Assembly (NCBI GenBank): GCA_025363635.1
Contig: JANYDL010000078.1
Location: 1-55,992, forward strand
Reading direction: 5' to 3'
Length of the DNA: 55,992 nucleotides
Source: Actinomycetes bacterium
GTDB taxonomy: Bacteria; Actinomycetota; Actinomycetes; Nanopelagicales; Nanopelagicaceae
This document shows, piece after piece, positions 48,345 to 55,992 of this stretch (position 1 is its first letter; each line of letters begins with the position of its first letter). Made by a program: the position numbers and the translations under genes. The notes under the pieces were generated by a model. The model made no database searches. It saw only the letters and a list, made by a program, of their open reading frames with translations, and was not told the origin of the DNA.

Positions 48345-48737
48345 ATGAACTCTGATCAGACTTACATCTGGAATGGTGTTCTCACCATGTACGAGGGATT
48401 TATTGAAAAGAATCGTCCAAAAATCGATCAGTTCATTAATGAGGATTGCACGGTGTGGGATTCTTCCGAACGTGACATGGCTTTTGGATTGAAAGGATTG
48501 AATGAAGTACGTGGTCGACGTCCCAATGACCCAAGTGCTCCACGCCCCCTAAAGATTGAAGCTACAGATCCTGTCATTGATATTCATGGGGACTTGGCCA
48601 TTGCCAGGCACTATCTAAAAGTTTCCTATGAAAATAATTCGGCTCCAACGCGAGAAATACGCAATACGGGAATTTGGAAAAGATTTCCGCAAGGTTGGCA
48701 GTTAATTCACAATCATGAGGACGAGTTACCACTTTAA
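48345..48737 (+). CDS. SnoaL/DUF4440-like NTF2-fold protein
   Basis: 130 residues of the NTF2-like fold: an N-terminal helix region, then a strand pair around FGLKGLNEVRGRR, and the terminal pattern IWKRFPQGWQLIHNHED, typical of DUF4440/SnoaL-type proteins. Some are small enzymes, some ligand binders. Starts 4 bases after the DUF885-like gene and lies 22 bases before the M24 peptidase, so co-transcribed. Specific role unknown. Confidence 0.72.
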   Translation: MNSDQTYIWNGVLTMYEGFIEKNRPKIDQFINEDCTVWDSSERDMAFGLKGLNEVRGRRPNDPSAPRPLKIEATDPVIDIHGDLAIARHYLKVSYENNSAPTREIRNTGIWKRFPQGWQLIHNHEDELPL

Positions 48738-48759
48738 TCGCTAGAGAGAGGTCGATCTA

Positions 48760-49893
48760 ATGTTCGATTACAAGGCGCGACGTGATGGTTTATATGCCCT
48801 CATGGAGAAAGAGGGCGTTGACTTAGTCTTTTTGCCAAAACATTCGGCAGATCTTGATTACTTAACCGGAACCGAACGTCGGGTGGTCACATTTGGCAAT
48901 GTGGCTTACACCCACCATTGGGTAGCAGGGGCTTTCTTGAATCCTAAATTTGAACCGAAATTTGTATTGCCTCGGATGATTGTCGAATTTGATTCCCCGA
49001 ACGGGATTGATCCGAATACAACAACTGTCAACGAACTGGATGACGCTCACGCTAAATTCAAGAATGTGGCCCAGAGTTTTGGTCATGTGAAAAGAATTGC
49101 TGTAAGTGCGCGCACCTGGAGCGAGACTGTTATGCATCTTATGCAAATATTTCCTGATGCGACCATCGTGAACGCAGAAGATTTGGTGAATAAGTTGCGT
49201 CGAATCAAGTCAGCCGAAGAGTTGGAGCAGATGACCAAAGCTTGTCTGCTGGTTGATGATGTTCTAGCTCAGGTTGAAGGGCGAGTAAATATTGGCGTTT
49301 CGGAGTTGGATCTAAAGACTGAAGTCAATTTCCAAATGAACGAACGTGGGTCAAAGACCGAATCATTTGATACTGCAGTCTGGTCCATGGGGCCAAAAAG
49401 CAATCGCGATGCCTCAGATCGTCGAACTAGTAATCCAATTGTCGGTGGTATGGGAGTCTCGTTTGATTTTGGGTCAGTGATAAATGGATATTGTGCCGAT
49501 TTTGGACGAACTATCTTCGTGGGGGATCCAACCGAGGAGTATCAGAAAGTGTATGAACTGGTAATGGCTGCACAGGCCGCCGGAATTGCCGCTGTAAAGC
49601 CCGGAGTACTTGCTTCAGAGGTTCATAAGGCGACGAGGGATGTGATAGTTCAAGGTGGTTACGGTGATTGGTTTAGACACCGCACTGGCCACTGCATCGG
49701 CTTAGATGTACATGAGTTTCCCTACATATCAGAAGAAGACCACACTCCTCTCGAAGTTGGAATGACATTTACCATCGAACCATCCGTTTTTTGGCCGGGG
49801 CATGTTGGAGTTCGAGTTGAAGACATTATTGTCGTTGAGGAGAGCGGTGGTCGAAAAATAAACAAGCACTCAACTGACCTAGTGGCAAATTAG
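48760..49893 (+). CDS. M24-family aminopeptidase (Xaa-Pro peptidase-like)
   Basis: 377 residues: N-terminal creatinase-like domain (1-150) and a C-terminal pita-bread domain. Metal ligands are in FDFGSVINGYCADFGRT (two aspartates), HRTGHCIGLDVHEFP (histidine) and TIEPSVFWPGHVGVRVED (two glutamates). Removes residues from proline-containing peptides or related compounds. Ribosome site AGAGAGAGG. Third gene of the run, just before the importer genes. Confidence 0.9.
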   Translation: MFDYKARRDGLYALMEKEGVDLVFLPKHSADLDYLTGTERRVVTFGNVAYTHHWVAGAFLNPKFEPKFVLPRMIVEFDSPNGIDPNTTTVNELDDAHAKFKNVAQSFGHVKRIAVSARTWSETVMHLMQIFPDATIVNAEDLVNKLRRIKSAEELEQMTKACLLVDDVLAQVEGRVNIGVSELDLKTEVNFQMNERGSKTESFDTAVWSMGPKSNRDASDRRTSNPIVGGMGVSFDFGSVINGYCADFGRTIFVGDPTEEYQKVYELVMAAQAAGIAAVKPGVLASEVHKATRDVIVQGGYGDWFRHRTGHCIGLDVHEFPYISEEDHTPLEVGMTFTIEPSVFWPGHVGVRVEDIIVVEESGGRKINKHSTDLVAN

Positions 49894-49908
49894 TTACATA
49901 TATGTAAC
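49893..49908. promoter_or_regulatory. perfect 16-base palindrome upstream of the peptide ABC operon
   Basis: GTTACATATATGTAAC, with its first base at the M24 stop codon. It is self-complementary over all 16 bases, the form of a dimeric repressor site. The gap that follows (to 50094) holds a TTGACA at 49987-49992, a possible -35 box without a good -10 partner, and a purine-rich ribosome site (AAAGAAAGG) before the binding-protein ATG. Confidence 0.5.
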
Positions 49909-50094
49909 AAAAGATAATGGATGGTCCCAAGTACGCCATTCGCACATATGTCAGATAAAAAGAGAAGTCCCTCTATCTACTTTGTGTTGACAGTCACAAT
50001 GCAAAAAGACACAATTCACCTACGAAAACGCTCTTAAGCCCTGTGGTTTGGGATGTTTAGGTGCGATCACGATTCATAAAGAAAGGCACTATCA

Positions 50095-51681
50095 ATGAAG
50101 ACGCACTTTAAAAGTATTGCCAGTGTCGCACTTTCTGTTGCGTTAGTTACAACTGCATTTGTAACGACACCAGCGTCAGCTGCAACAAAGAATTTGACTA
50201 TCGAAACCGTGTTTCAGTTGACGCCGCCAGATCCTGGTCGCACATTTGAACAGACCGGAAACATGATCAATCACGCGATGTATCAAACACTTGTTACCTA
50301 CAAGGGTGGAGATGCGTCGACTCCGGTTCCAAGCATTGCCTCTAAATGGACTGTAAATGCAGGAGCCACTCAATTTACATTTACTATTGACCCAAAAGCT
50401 AAGTTCTCTGATGGGACAAAAGTTACTTCAGCGGACGTCGTTTTCTCTCTTAACCGCGTAAAGAACATTAAGGGAAATCCGTCCTCCTTGATGGCTGGTA
50501 TTACCGTTTCAGCCCCAGATGCCACAACTGTTGTCCTTACAACGGATAAGGCGACTCCACAGGTGCTTGCAATTATTACCTCTCCTTCACTTGGAATCGT
50601 GAATAGCAAGGTTGTCAAAGCCAATGGCGGATCAGATGCAGTAGATGCAAGCACATCGGACACCGCACTCAAGTACTTAACAAGTGCTTCAGCGGGTAGT
50701 GGTCCATACATGTTGAAGTCTTTCAATCTCACCACCGAAGTTGATCTTGTTAAGAATCCCAACTTCTGGGGAACTGATAAGCCAGCGTATGACAAGATCA
50801 TTTTCCGAAATGTTCCTGTAAACGTTCAGCGCCTTGATGTTATTAAGGGATCATCATCAATCGCCATTGACCTCTCACCAGATCAGGCGAGCGGAGTTGG
50901 CAACAAGGTAAACGTTATTAAAGGACAAGCTTCTAACGTCTTCTTCTTCTACTTGAGTGCGAATTCGGCCTTCTCGGCAGCAACTAAATTCACATCTAAT
51001 CCAAAATGTGTTGAGGCCGTTCGCTACGGGATCAACTACAACAAGATCGTTAGGTACGCTGGTCTCGGCGCAATCCAAGCTCCGGGAATCATTCCTAGCT
51101 TCTTCTCTGGAGCTCTTACTCAAAAGGATGCGATCAAGCAAGATACAGCGCGTGCCAAAGCGGCATTCGATGCTTGCGGAATCAAAGACACCCCAGTATC
51201 GATTAGTTTCTGGGGTAGCGGTGGAGCGGTAAATGGTCTGAACTTCGGATCACTCGCAGCTCTCGTCAATGAAGATCTGAATGCGGTTGGTTTCAACACA
51301 TCCCTTACCGGAGCACCAATTGCTGTCTCGCTACCTTTGTACCGCGACAACAAGGAAGAGATGGGTTTGTGGCTTTGGGGTCCAGACTGGCCAGACTCAA
51401 CCAACTACACCGAAAGCTTTAGTCCAGGAACCAAGGTTGGTCTCCGTATGGGTTGGGCCGCAGGTGCTGATCCAACTATTAGTGCGTTGCAGGCGAAAGC
51501 CGCAACTGAAACTGATGCGAAGAAGCGCGCAGCGCTCTTTACTCAGTGGCAGAAAGAGATGAATTTGCGTAGTCCGCTTATTCCTCTCGTTCAGCCAGCC
51601 GACATATTGGTTGCAAACAAGTCAGTCCTAAACGTTAAGGACCACCCAATCTGGAAGCTAAATCTCACAGAACTTAAGTAA
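50095..51681 (+). CDS. peptide-type ABC transporter substrate-binding protein
   Basis: Family 5 solute-binding protein, 528 residues, that captures oligopeptides or related compounds outside the membrane. The signal peptide (1-29) ends at a normal PASA-A site. No lipobox cysteine follows, so it may be released or held by other means. The N-terminal domain has the family pattern TSADVVFSLNRVKN and the C-terminal half LWLWGPDWPDSTNYTESFSP. First gene of a five-gene importer set. Confidence 0.9.
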   Translation: MKTHFKSIASVALSVALVTTAFVTTPASAATKNLTIETVFQLTPPDPGRTFEQTGNMINHAMYQTLVTYKGGDASTPVPSIASKWTVNAGATQFTFTIDPKAKFSDGTKVTSADVVFSLNRVKNIKGNPSSLMAGITVSAPDATTVVLTTDKATPQVLAIITSPSLGIVNSKVVKANGGSDAVDASTSDTALKYLTSASAGSGPYMLKSFNLTTEVDLVKNPNFWGTDKPAYDKIIFRNVPVNVQRLDVIKGSSSIAIDLSPDQASGVGNKVNVIKGQASNVFFFYLSANSAFSAATKFTSNPKCVEAVRYGINYNKIVRYAGLGAIQAPGIIPSFFSGALTQKDAIKQDTARAKAAFDACGIKDTPVSISFWGSGGAVNGLNFGSLAALVNEDLNAVGFNTSLTGAPIAVSLPLYRDNKEEMGLWLWGPDWPDSTNYTESFSPGTKVGLRMGWAAGADPTISALQAKAATETDAKKRAALFTQWQKEMNLRSPLIPLVQPADILVANKSVLNVKDHPIWKLNLTELK

Positions 51682-51709
51682 TTTACTTAACGCCTGAAAA
51701 AAACTATAG

Positions 51710-52789
51710 ATGAGGACGAAGCCAATTTCAGAAGAGAAGAGTCAGCGAAAGCGTTTTCTCTCTGGAAATGGCTTCGTCCCATTTATTTTAAGAAGATTAC
51801 TCACCAGCATTCTTTTGGTTTTTGGCGTTACTTTTATTTCTTTTTCGATCACGCAGTTAGTCCCCGGTGATCCTGTCGCTGCAAATCTGGGGCAAAGTGC
51901 CTATAGCAATCCTGAAATTGTTGCGGCTTTCAAAAAGCAATTTGGACTCGATAGACCTGTTCCAGTTCAATATGTGAAGTATGTCGCCAAATTAATGCAC
52001 GGAGACCTGGGTGTTTCACTTTCTAGCAAGCGTCCAGTGCTTGAGGATTTGAAAGAATACTTTCCAGCGACATTGGAGATTGCTCTCGTAGCGGTATTTC
52101 TCGCACTCGTCGTCGGTCTGCTGCTGGGGATTATTTCCGCCGTGACTCGTGACCGATTGCCAGATCAAATAATCAGAGTGTTCAGTTTGACGGGTGTTTC
52201 TATGCCTGCTTTTTGGACCGCGTTAACCGCCTTTTATCTATTCTTTTTCGTATTGGGCTGGGCTCCAGGTACCGGACGACTAGCGCCAGGCGCCGATCCA
52301 CCCCCCACCGTGACCGGTCTGTACACCGTGGATTCCCTCATCGCTGGGGATTTTTCAACTTTCAGGCAGGCCGTTTCATATTTGCTCCTACCTGCAATCG
52401 TCCTTGCCATCTACGCCATTGGCGTACTGACGCGATTTACTAGAGCGTCCATGCTGGAGATTTTGGGAAATGACTATGTGAGGGCGGCAAGAGCAAAAGG
52501 GTTGTCTGAATTTACCGTGATTCGTCGCCACGTACTGCGACCTGCGTTGCTCTCTATTATCACCGTGGCGGGCGTGGCTTTTTCAAGTCTTCTTGCCGGT
52601 TCAGTTCTTGTTGAAAATGTTTTTTCTTGGCCAGGACTTGGGCAATATGCCTATCGCGCCGCTGTTGGGCTAGACCTGCCGGGAATTATGGGAGTAAGCA
52701 TGGTCGTGGCCACTGTTTACATCACTATGAATTTGATTGTCGATATTCTTTATCGAGTCATTGACCCTCAAATGCGAGACGTAAGTTGA
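51710..52789 (+). CDS. ABC transporter permease, DppB type
   Basis: 359 residues, six membrane segments. Begins with FILRRLLTSILLVFGVTFISF and VPGDPVAANLG, typical of DppB. The EAA loop for the ATPase is near YVRAARAKGLSEFTVIRRHVLRPAL. Twenty-eight bases after the binding protein; one base overlap with the next permease gene. Confidence 0.93.
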   Translation: MRTKPISEEKSQRKRFLSGNGFVPFILRRLLTSILLVFGVTFISFSITQLVPGDPVAANLGQSAYSNPEIVAAFKKQFGLDRPVPVQYVKYVAKLMHGDLGVSLSSKRPVLEDLKEYFPATLEIALVAVFLALVVGLLLGIISAVTRDRLPDQIIRVFSLTGVSMPAFWTALTAFYLFFFVLGWAPGTGRLAPGADPPPTVTGLYTVDSLIAGDFSTFRQAVSYLLLPAIVLAIYAIGVLTRFTRASMLEILGNDYVRAARAKGLSEFTVIRRHVLRPALLSIITVAGVAFSSLLAGSVLVENVFSWPGLGQYAYRAAVGLDLPGIMGVSMVVATVYITMNLIVDILYRVIDPQMRDVS

Positions 52790-53652
52790 TGAAAATCACT
52801 TTAAAGAAGATAAAGAGTTCAAAAAACAGTAACTCAATTTGGCGCCAGCCATTAGCCGTGGTTGGGGTTGGCATTATTGTCATCTGGACTTTGTTGGCGA
52901 TTTTTGCTCCTTGGATTGCTCCATACAATCCCAATGCACAAGATGCAGCCAAGTTCTTGGCACCTTCTGCCGCACACTGGATGGGCACCGACGAACTCAA
53001 CCGAGATATTTTGAGTCGAGTTATTTTTGGTGCCCGAATTTCTCTACCGTATTCGCTTTTATTGGTTGCTTTATCCGCAACCCTGGGGTCAATTGTCGGT
53101 GCGATTTCTGGGTATGCCGGCGGAAAAGTTGATTCATTTCTTATGAGGGTCACGGATGTTTTCTTTGCATTCCCGGGGATCGTTCTCGCCATGGCTGTTG
53201 CTGCAGCACTTGGTCCTCAGATCCGAAATGCTGTTATTGCGATAACAATTGTGGCGTGGCCGGTGTACGCCAGACTCGTGAGGGGTCTCATTTTGAATGC
53301 AAAGCAGAATGATTACGTAACGGCTTCAGCGCTATTAGGGTCCTCGTCGCTGAGGACGTTAATTGTGGACTTGCGACCCAATCTTTCGGGTCCGGTTTTC
53401 GTACTTGCAGCACTTGAAGTCGGAAATGCCTTGCTGCTTCTTTCAGGGCTTTCATTTTTGGGACTTGGAGCCCAGCCTCCGGCCTCTGAATGGGGATCGA
53501 TGGTCTCCTTGGGCGCAGAGAATTTTGATCGCTGGTGGGTGGGTTTATTTCCTGGCTTAGCGATATTAACGGCCGTTCTTGCATTCAATTTCATCGGCGA
53601 TGCTCTCAGGGACGCGATGGATCCACGTACAGCGAAGGCGCTGCGCGACTAA
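52789..53652 (+). CDS. ABC transporter permease, DppC type
   Basis: 287 residues, six membrane segments. Contains PNAQDAAKFLAPSAAHWMGTDELNRDILSRVIFGAR, the standard DppC signature, and the EAA loop near QNDYVTASALLGSSSLRTL. The ATG at 52789 shares one base with the preceding stop (TGATG); the stop shares one base with the next ATG (TAATG). Pairs with the DppB-type subunit. Confidence 0.93.
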   Translation: MKITLKKIKSSKNSNSIWRQPLAVVGVGIIVIWTLLAIFAPWIAPYNPNAQDAAKFLAPSAAHWMGTDELNRDILSRVIFGARISLPYSLLLVALSATLGSIVGAISGYAGGKVDSFLMRVTDVFFAFPGIVLAMAVAAALGPQIRNAVIAITIVAWPVYARLVRGLILNAKQNDYVTASALLGSSSLRTLIVDLRPNLSGPVFVLAALEVGNALLLLSGLSFLGLGAQPPASEWGSMVSLGAENFDRWWVGLFPGLAILTAVLAFNFIGDALRDAMDPRTAKALRD

Positions 53653-54656
53653 TGGACTTATTAACTGTAAAGAATTTGACGGTGACTCTAGCGACGGGTC
53701 GCGGGGATGCCGCTGCCGTCCGCGACCTCTCCTTCACCGTTGGGCACGGCGAATTTTTAGGGATTGCAGGAGAAAGTGGAAGTGGTAAAACAATGACCGC
53801 TTTGAGCCTGCTCGGCCTTTTACCTCATAAAGGTCGGGCAACTGGTTCTATTAATTTTGATGGACGGGAAATTCTCACAAGTTCAAAACGCGAGTATCGC
53901 GACTTGAGAGGAAAAGAAATCGCAATGATCTTCCAAGATCCGATGACCTCGTTGCATCCAATGTTGACTGTTGAAGTTCAATTGACCGAACACCTTCGGC
54001 ATCACAGAAAAGTTAGCAAGGATGCGGCTCGCCAAAGCGCACTTGAATTATTATCGACGGTAAAAATTCCAGCTCCCGAAGCAGCCCTTCGCGCTCATCC
54101 GAGTCAGTTCTCTGGCGGTATGCGACAACGAATTGCCATCGCGATGGCGCTGGCCTGCGAGCCGAAGTTGCTCATCGCGGACGAACCAACGACCGCCCTT
54201 GATGTCACCGTTCAGGCAGGCATCCTCAAACTCCTGCATCAACTTCGCAAAGAGCGAAATCTTTCTGTCATGGTTATTACCCATGATTTAGGTGTTCTAT
54301 CTTCCTTAACCGATCGAATCATGATCATGTACGCGGGCTCTGAAGTGGAAACAGCATCGACGAGCGACTTACTTCAGAGACCACGCCACCCGTATACCAG
54401 TGGGCTTATCGCCGCACTTCCTGGACACAATGATGTTGCGAAATCTTCTAGTTCAAAGCGCTTACTTTCTATTGAAGGAATGCCCCCAGAACTTGGAAAT
54501 TTCCCACCTGGATGTGCTTTCCACACGCGTTGCAATTATGCGATCGAAGCGTGCAAGAGTGCGCTCCCCGAACGCATTCAGTTATCAGAATCGCACCGCA
54601 TTTATTGCCCGGTTGATCCTTTCTCGGGGAAAGCCGGTATTGAGGTAGCGCAATGA
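53652..54656 (+). CDS. ABC transporter ATPase, DppD type
   Basis: 334 residues from ATG 53652; the longer open frame back into the permease gene is not used. Walker A GESGSGKT, signature FSGGMRQRIAIAMAL, Walker B LLIADEPTTALD, switch histidine in VITHDLG, then the C-terminal oligopeptide-type extension GCAFHTRCNYAIEACKS with cysteines that bind an Fe-S cluster in some homologues. Confidence 0.93.
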   Translation: MDLLTVKNLTVTLATGRGDAAAVRDLSFTVGHGEFLGIAGESGSGKTMTALSLLGLLPHKGRATGSINFDGREILTSSKREYRDLRGKEIAMIFQDPMTSLHPMLTVEVQLTEHLRHHRKVSKDAARQSALELLSTVKIPAPEAALRAHPSQFSGGMRQRIAIAMALACEPKLLIADEPTTALDVTVQAGILKLLHQLRKERNLSVMVITHDLGVLSSLTDRIMIMYAGSEVETASTSDLLQRPRHPYTSGLIAALPGHNDVAKSSSSKRLLSIEGMPPELGNFPPGCAFHTRCNYAIEACKSALPERIQLSESHRIYCPVDPFSGKAGIEVAQ

Positions 54657-55624
54657 AAGAGATTCTGAATGTATCGAATGCTGTCGTTGAGTATGACCGC
54701 CAAGGTCAGAAAATTAGAGCGGTTGCCGGAGTAGATCTCACTCTCAATTCGGGTGAAATTTTAGGTTTGGTTGGGGAATCCGGTTGTGGCAAGTCGACTT
54801 TAGGAAAGGCCATCGTAGGAATTCTTAAGACCGCCAAGGGTGAGGTTATCTTTGACGGCTCAAAAGTAAACAAGTTAACGCGGGGCCAACGCCCTAAGCA
54901 TTTTCGAAATCTGCAGATGGTCTTCCAAGATCCTTATGGGTCTTTAAACCCACGACGAAAAATCGGGGCGCAAATTTCAGATGGCTTGATAGTCGGAGGG
55001 TCCTCGAGAAAAGACGCGTTACAACAGGCTCAAGATTTACTCGAAAAAGTTGGTCTGCCGAGAAATGCGGTCGATAGATTTCCTCATGAATTTTCGGGTG
55101 GTCAACGCCAACGTATATCAATCGCCCGCGCACTTGCGGCATCTCCAACTGCGATTGTTGCGGATGAGCCAATTTCTGCACTAGACACTTCTTCACAAGC
55201 TCAAGTAGCAAACTTGTTAGTGAATCTTGTTGAGGAATATGACATGGGTATGGTTTTCATCTCTCATGATCTCTCGATCGTGCGCAGAATTTCAGATCGA
55301 GCAGCAGTAATGTATTTGGGAAAGATTGTAGAAATAGGAACCGTGGAGCAGATTTGGAATAACCCAAGTCATCCATACACGCGTGCACTGATTTCTGCGA
55401 TACCTCATGCAGATGGCACCGGGTTTATGCCTCAGGATTTGCCCGGGGATGTTCCTAATCCAATGAGTCCTCCGTCCGGATGCCGTTTCCATCCTCGTTG
55501 TCCACTTGCTCTTCCAAAGTGCGCAGAAGTTGAACCGGAGTTTTTGAAATTGCGTGATGGACGTAGCGTCGCTTGCCATTTACAAACTGAAGGAAGTGAG
55601 CCAGTCTCCATATCAATCAGTTAG
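54653..55624 (+). CDS. ABC transporter ATPase, DppF type
   Basis: 323 residues. Walker A GESGCGKST, signature FSGGQRQRISIARAL, Walker B AIVADEPISALD, switch VFISHDLS and the C-terminal GCRFHPRCPLALPKC. Starts inside the DppD stop (ATGA). Completes a heterodimeric peptide-type importer. Confidence 0.93.
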   Translation: MKEILNVSNAVVEYDRQGQKIRAVAGVDLTLNSGEILGLVGESGCGKSTLGKAIVGILKTAKGEVIFDGSKVNKLTRGQRPKHFRNLQMVFQDPYGSLNPRRKIGAQISDGLIVGGSSRKDALQQAQDLLEKVGLPRNAVDRFPHEFSGGQRQRISIARALAASPTAIVADEPISALDTSSQAQVANLLVNLVEEYDMGMVFISHDLSIVRRISDRAAVMYLGKIVEIGTVEQIWNNPSHPYTRALISAIPHADGTGFMPQDLPGDVPNPMSPPSGCRFHPRCPLALPKCAEVEPEFLKLRDGRSVACHLQTEGSEPVSISIS

Positions 55625-55671
55625 TTCATCGCACCCACCCACGATTGCCAGTTGAAATCGAAAGGCGCCAT

Positions 55672-55992
55672 ATGCTTCTAGCAAATGCACGAATAGTAGA
55701 TGTCGTCTCAGGTGCAATTAGTTCTCATGATGCAGTCAGGATTGATGAAAGTGGCCGAATCTCAGCGATGGGACTCTCGACAACTCTGAGTCGCACGGGT
55801 AACGATGAAATGATTGACCTAGATGGAAGATATTTATTTCCAGGTCTTATCTCGTGTCACACTCATTTATCAGTAGTTTTCCCATTTTCTTTGACCGATC
55901 CACATGAGGATCCTGCCATCACTGCATTCAGAGCGGCTGCTCGTGCACACGAAGCACTTCATTCTGGAATCACGACACTTCGCTCTGTTCAT
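55672..55992 (+). CDS. amidohydrolase-family protein, N-terminal part (cut by window end)
   Basis: At least 107 codons from ATG 55672, AAAGG upstream, 47 bases after the ATPase gene. Starts MLLANARIVDVVSGAIS and reaches FPGLISCHTHLSVV, the metal-binding HxH of the amidohydrolase superfamily, then runs off the window. It could act on an imported amide, dipeptide or similar compound, since it follows the importer. The rest of the active site is not visible. Confidence 0.85.
   Translation, partial: MLLANARIVDVVSGAISSHDAVRIDESGRISAMGLSTTLSRTGNDEMIDLDGRYLFPGLISCHTHLSVVFPFSLTDPHEDPAITAFRAAARAHEALHSGITTLRSVH

Overview
The window looks like chromosome of a free-living, streamlined actinobacterium, most probably of the freshwater acI/Nanopelagicales type. 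This placement is an inference. It rests on a GlnA2-type glutamine synthetase close to the mycobacterial protein, a LEU-type leader before leuA, the actinobacterial order recO-uppS-(zupT-zur)-glyS-dus-dgt-dnaG, a mycothiol-type DinB protein, near-balanced base composition, very short intergenic gaps and many apparently leaderless genes. No gap between genes exceeds 300 bases; the largest are 8509-8790 (282), 4285-4504 (about 220) and 49894-50094 (about 200). No insertion sequence, prophage, CRISPR array or toxin-antitoxin pair was seen.

1-17,100 is conserved core: cysteine synthesis (cysK-cysE plus a second synthase-like gene), nitrogen assimilation (glnA2), leucine synthesis (leuA behind a leader-peptide/pseudoknot element), DNA repair (recO), isoprenoid carrier synthesis (uppS), a zinc uptake operon (zupT-zur) with a clear Zur box, translation and tRNA modification (glyS, dus), dNTP control (dgt), primase (dnaG) and tRNA-Asn. 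Two adjacent paralogues of an unrecognised membrane-anchored family lie at 7855-9393; a third copy is at 38782.

17,100-31,600 holds a DoxX-Rieske fusion, an HtrA-like protease, a Leloir galactose cluster (galT-galE-galK, divergent from a GH36 alpha-galactosidase), glycerol use (glpK and glpD, divergent), and a minus-strand operon of a NarL/LuxR-type regulator, a small protein resembling the C-terminal domain of actinobacterial DnaX tau, and a secreted GH25 muramidase; then nnrD.

31,600-45,000 is a carbohydrate region: FAH-family enzyme, D-2-hydroxyacid dehydrogenase, IlvD/Edd sugar-acid dehydratase and SMP-30 lactonase, read through into a secreted pullulanase; then an L-lactate-dehydrogenase-type flavoenzyme, two aldo/keto reductases and an MFS carrier. 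Together these suggest non-phosphorylative oxidation of a pentose or of L-fucose.

45,000-55,992 has an old-yellow-enzyme homologue and then a peptide-use region: DUF885-like zincin, NTF2-like protein, M24 peptidase, a complete Dpp/Opp-type ABC importer (binding protein, two permeases, two ATPases) and the start of an amidohydrolase cut by the window end. Two near-perfect palindromes (46548-46564, 49893-49908) are good operator candidates for this region.
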